From contig CAJTXE010000059.1 of NCBI GenBank assembly GCA_910580225.1, forward strand, positions 2,301 to 18,124: a stretch of DNA of 15,824 nucleotides. The letters run 5' to 3'. The translations under genes and the position numbers were made by a program. Source of the DNA: an uncultured Acetatifactor sp. GTDB lineage: Bacteria; Bacillota; Clostridia; Lachnospirales; Lachnospiraceae. Under the pieces are notes generated by a model. The model was given only the letters and a program-made list of their open reading frames with translations. It made no database searches and was not told the DNA's origin. Shown here in pieces: positions 14,280 through 15,824 of this stretch. Every line of letters starts with the position of its first letter. The first letter of the stretch is position 1.

Positions 14280-15328
14280 ACAGCCGCGACATTCCCTGCA
14301 ATGAGGCTGTGCTTTCCCAATGGATCGTGGAATGGATGGGATATCAGCAGACCCTGGCACAGCCCGGCGTTGTGGCCGTCAATAAGGATAAGGCGCCGGA
14401 CTACTGGAAAAAGGTGCGGGAATTTTTCCCGGATAATTTTTTTGATATGTCTGTGGAAGCGCTTGCGAAAAGGAAACGGAATTTCGTTGTAAGTTGTACG
14501 GAAGGACAACCCGGGCTTTTGTGCGGCAGTATCCTGTATTCCGGGATGGCTTATTTTGGCGGAAAAAGCGATGGGGAACTGGAAGAGATTATGAAACAAA
14601 TGGGCTTTAAATATGTCTGGATCAAGAGCCGGTCCGGGCATCCCATCTACAATTCCGCTCCGCCTGAGCCGCCACGGGAGAGGGAGCTTCTTTCCATTGC
14701 CCCGGTGCTGCAGTTTCTCTGCGATTTTGCCGGAATCCAGGGCAGAGGGGCTAGGGAGGAAAGCCTGAACCGCGCGGAAGCCAGGCTGGGTAACCCGCTG
14801 CCCCGTCCCATGGCGGAATTTTACCGCTGCCTGCCCGGCAGGTTTTACGCAAGCTGCAATATGGTGCGTCCCCTGTCCGGCTTAAAACCCACAAAGGACG
14901 GCAGGCTGAATTTCCTGGAAGAGAATCAGGCAGTGTACCACTGGGCGGCGGAGCTGAACAGTCCTTTTCTATACCGCCGCGCCAATGACGGGGTTTCCGG
15001 GTGGAGCGCATATGGCATTTTGGACGGGTTTCTGGCTGCGGAATTCCTGTGGGCACTGGCCTGTGACGAAGGACTGGGTTTGGTTTTGTGGGAATTCCCG
15101 GATTTTGGGTCGGAGATGCTGCAGGAGGGCGGGAAGCTGAAGGCCTGCCTGTCTCCCATCGCGGGCATTACGGAGCAGATTGCTGAGGGCAACACAAGGA
15201 AGCTTTATCAGGCTATGGAGGGACAGGCTGTTGGGCTGTATGACAGCGAGGAGCGCACCTTCTGGTTTGTCACAAGGGATGAGGCAGCGCAGGAGAGGTT
15301 GGAAAACATGCTTGGATTTACCCCCTAA
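14228..15328 (+). CDS. Tandem SUKH-type protein, 3' part (frameshifted from the gene starting at 13884)
   Basis: 366 residues from ATG 14228, but the frame is open back through 14186 and there is no ribosome binding site before 14228, so this is the continuation of the 13884 gene. It starts in the second half of the first SUKH domain (WGLYIEPET...; WIVEWMGYQQTLAQPGVVAV, 32-51). A middle domain (about 55-145, with KYVWIKSRSGHP) follows. A second SUKH-like domain runs from about 155 to the end: EESLNRAEARLGNPLPRPMA (177-196), then EFYRCLP and RPLSGLK, AAEFLWALACDEG (270-282) and VGLYDSEERTFWFVTRDEA (335-353). Its last about 220 bases recur as the relic at 12733-12955. No toxin gene is visible nearby. 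A polyimmunity or adaptor role is inference from family. Confidence 0.75.
   Translation: MWGLYIEPETNKEKKHLNSRDIPCNEAVLSQWIVEWMGYQQTLAQPGVVAVNKDKAPDYWKKVREFFPDNFFDMSVEALAKRKRNFVVSCTEGQPGLLCGSILYSGMAYFGGKSDGELEEIMKQMGFKYVWIKSRSGHPIYNSAPPEPPRERELLSIAPVLQFLCDFAGIQGRGAREESLNRAEARLGNPLPRPMAEFYRCLPGRFYASCNMVRPLSGLKPTKDGRLNFLEENQAVYHWAAELNSPFLYRRANDGVSGWSAYGILDGFLAAEFLWALACDEGLGLVLWEFPDFGSEMLQEGGKLKACLSPIAGITEQIAEGNTRKLYQAMEGQAVGLYDSEERTFWFVTRDEAAQERLENMLGFTP
15106..15328 (+). repeat. Direct repeat copy (intact tail of the SUKH gene)
   Basis: The partner copy is 12733-12955, same orientation, about 2.4 kb apart, about 90% identical by hand alignment with one single-base gap. Most differences are consistent with divergence after duplication or with origin from a paralogous gene later deleted. 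Confidence 0.85.
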
Positions 15329-15748
15329 GCTTTTTTGACGGTGTCCATGCTGTGGGCATTTGCTTCCATACTATGTACCGACAAGAGGGGATAATCTGAA
15401 GGGGAAGGATTGTCTGATGGCGATAGAGGGGCTGCATATCAAATATGCAAAACTGAAATTCTGTCCCTTGATTATTCCGTCTGTCTGCCCGGAGTGCAAG
15501 TGTAAGTTTTTTTAATGGCTGATGATCGCCTTTAAACGAGCCTTTTTGGTGGGATTTTGACCAACTTAACATTGTTGGCGGAGTTGACGCAAAAGGAGCG
15601 GATGGAAGGAACAGGCCATGAATGATTCTTATGGGAAATAATTAGAGCAGGGGTATGCGCAGCATTGTCTATGGCAGTGAACCGGAATTGAACCGCTTCC
15701 TTTCGAGCGGAGCTGCGAGCAAAAAGCGAAATTTTTTGGAGGGAAATC
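15329..15748. other. Intergenic stretch, no convincing gene
   Basis: 420 bases. Contents: a 32-codon frame 15417-15515 (ends SVCPECKCKFF, with GAAGGGGAAGG upstream), perhaps a zinc-ribbon relic; a tight palindrome GCATAT-CAA-ATATGC inside it; an inverted repeat CCAAC (15561-15565) / GTTGG (15574-15578); and CCGCT (15693-15697) / AGCGG (15706-15710), followed by a run AAAAAGCGAAATTTTTT just before the next gene's ribosome binding site. No promoter matching consensus was found. Confidence 0.4.
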
Positions 15749-15824
15749 ATGGAAGTTATTGTTATGCGGCATGGTGAAAGAAATGATCAGCCTTGCTATG
15801 ATAGAGGATTTATTGGTCAGGGAT
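15749..15824 (+). CDS. Histidine phosphatase (phosphoglycerate-mutase-like), 5' end only
   Basis: The first 25 codons of a gene running off the window. The product opens MEVIVMRHGE, the family's first beta strand with the catalytic RHGE motif whose His is phosphorylated during catalysis. The following RNDQPCYDRGFIGQG resembles the substrate loop area that in relatives carries an LT-G-Q phrase. GGAGGG at 15738-15743 with 5-base spacing supports ATG at 15749. The substrate cannot be told from this fragment. Confidence 0.85.
   Translation, partial: MEVIVMRHGERNDQPCYDRGFIGQG

Noticed and set aside
15330..15362. Possible terminator after the SUKH gene
   Set aside because: The T6 run precedes rather than follows the only weak stem (ATGC/GCAT), so the arrangement is wrong.
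1..15824. CRISPR array, tRNA, rRNA, intact insertion sequence
   Set aside because: No regularly spaced repeat array, no tRNA cloverleaf or rRNA sequence and no transposase or integrase was seen when reading both strands.

Overview
The window looks like chromosomal DNA of a Bacillota, most likely a Lachnospiraceae-type gut Clostridia. The reasons are strong AGGAGG-type ribosome binding sites, frequent TTG/GTG starts, extended -10 promoters (TGn + TATACT/TAAAAT), and gene families common in that group. The assignment is an inference from style and content; no rRNA or other phylogenetic marker is present.

Layout, left to right. (1) 77-3694, plus strand: a peptide/nickel-type (Dpp/Opp/Nik) ABC importer with two permeases and one protein fusing both ATPases; the substrate-binding protein is not in the window. 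(2) 3695-4171: a long non-coding stretch with a possible terminator, ending in an extended -10 promoter. (3) 4172-5521: a one-piece fusion of an XRE-type DNA-binding domain with an aminoglycoside/choline-kinase-like phosphotransferase. (4) 5579-5794: the decayed tail of a nitroreductase gene. (5) 5821-6402: a RimJ/RimL-like GNAT acetyltransferase. (6) 6609-8882: a wrecked BceAB-like (bacitracin-type) ABC transporter. Its ATPase is cut after the Q-loop by a self-contained roughly 1 kb cassette (promoter, a terpenoid-cyclase-fold-like gene, hairpin terminator). The signature motif reappears beyond the cassette, followed by broken permease pieces. (7) 8826-11272, minus strand: a GntR/YtrA-type regulator, an ABC ATPase and an ABC-2 permease in a tight operon with a near-consensus promoter and an inverted-repeat operator. 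Downstream lies a conjugative-transposon-type sigma factor whose C-terminal half is replaced by sequence rich in inverted and direct repeats. (8) 11608-15328, plus strand: a cluster resembling a polyimmunity locus, with a four-CxxC protein, a decayed SUKH (SMI1/KNR4) tail, a three-TM membrane protein, a small helical protein, and a tandem SUKH gene split by a -1 frameshift at an A6 run. (9) 15329-15748 has no convincing gene. The window ends inside a histidine phosphatase gene starting at 15749.

The central part reads as an accessory region with heavy turnover: at least three relic genes, one insertion, and a roughly 220 bp duplicated gene tail at about 90% identity by hand count. The most interesting items are the HTH-phosphotransferase fusion, the cassette inside the BceA-like gene, the repeat cluster that replaces the sigma tail, and the SUKH cluster with its frameshifted tandem-domain gene. 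No CRISPR array, tRNA, rRNA, intact transposase or integrase was seen.
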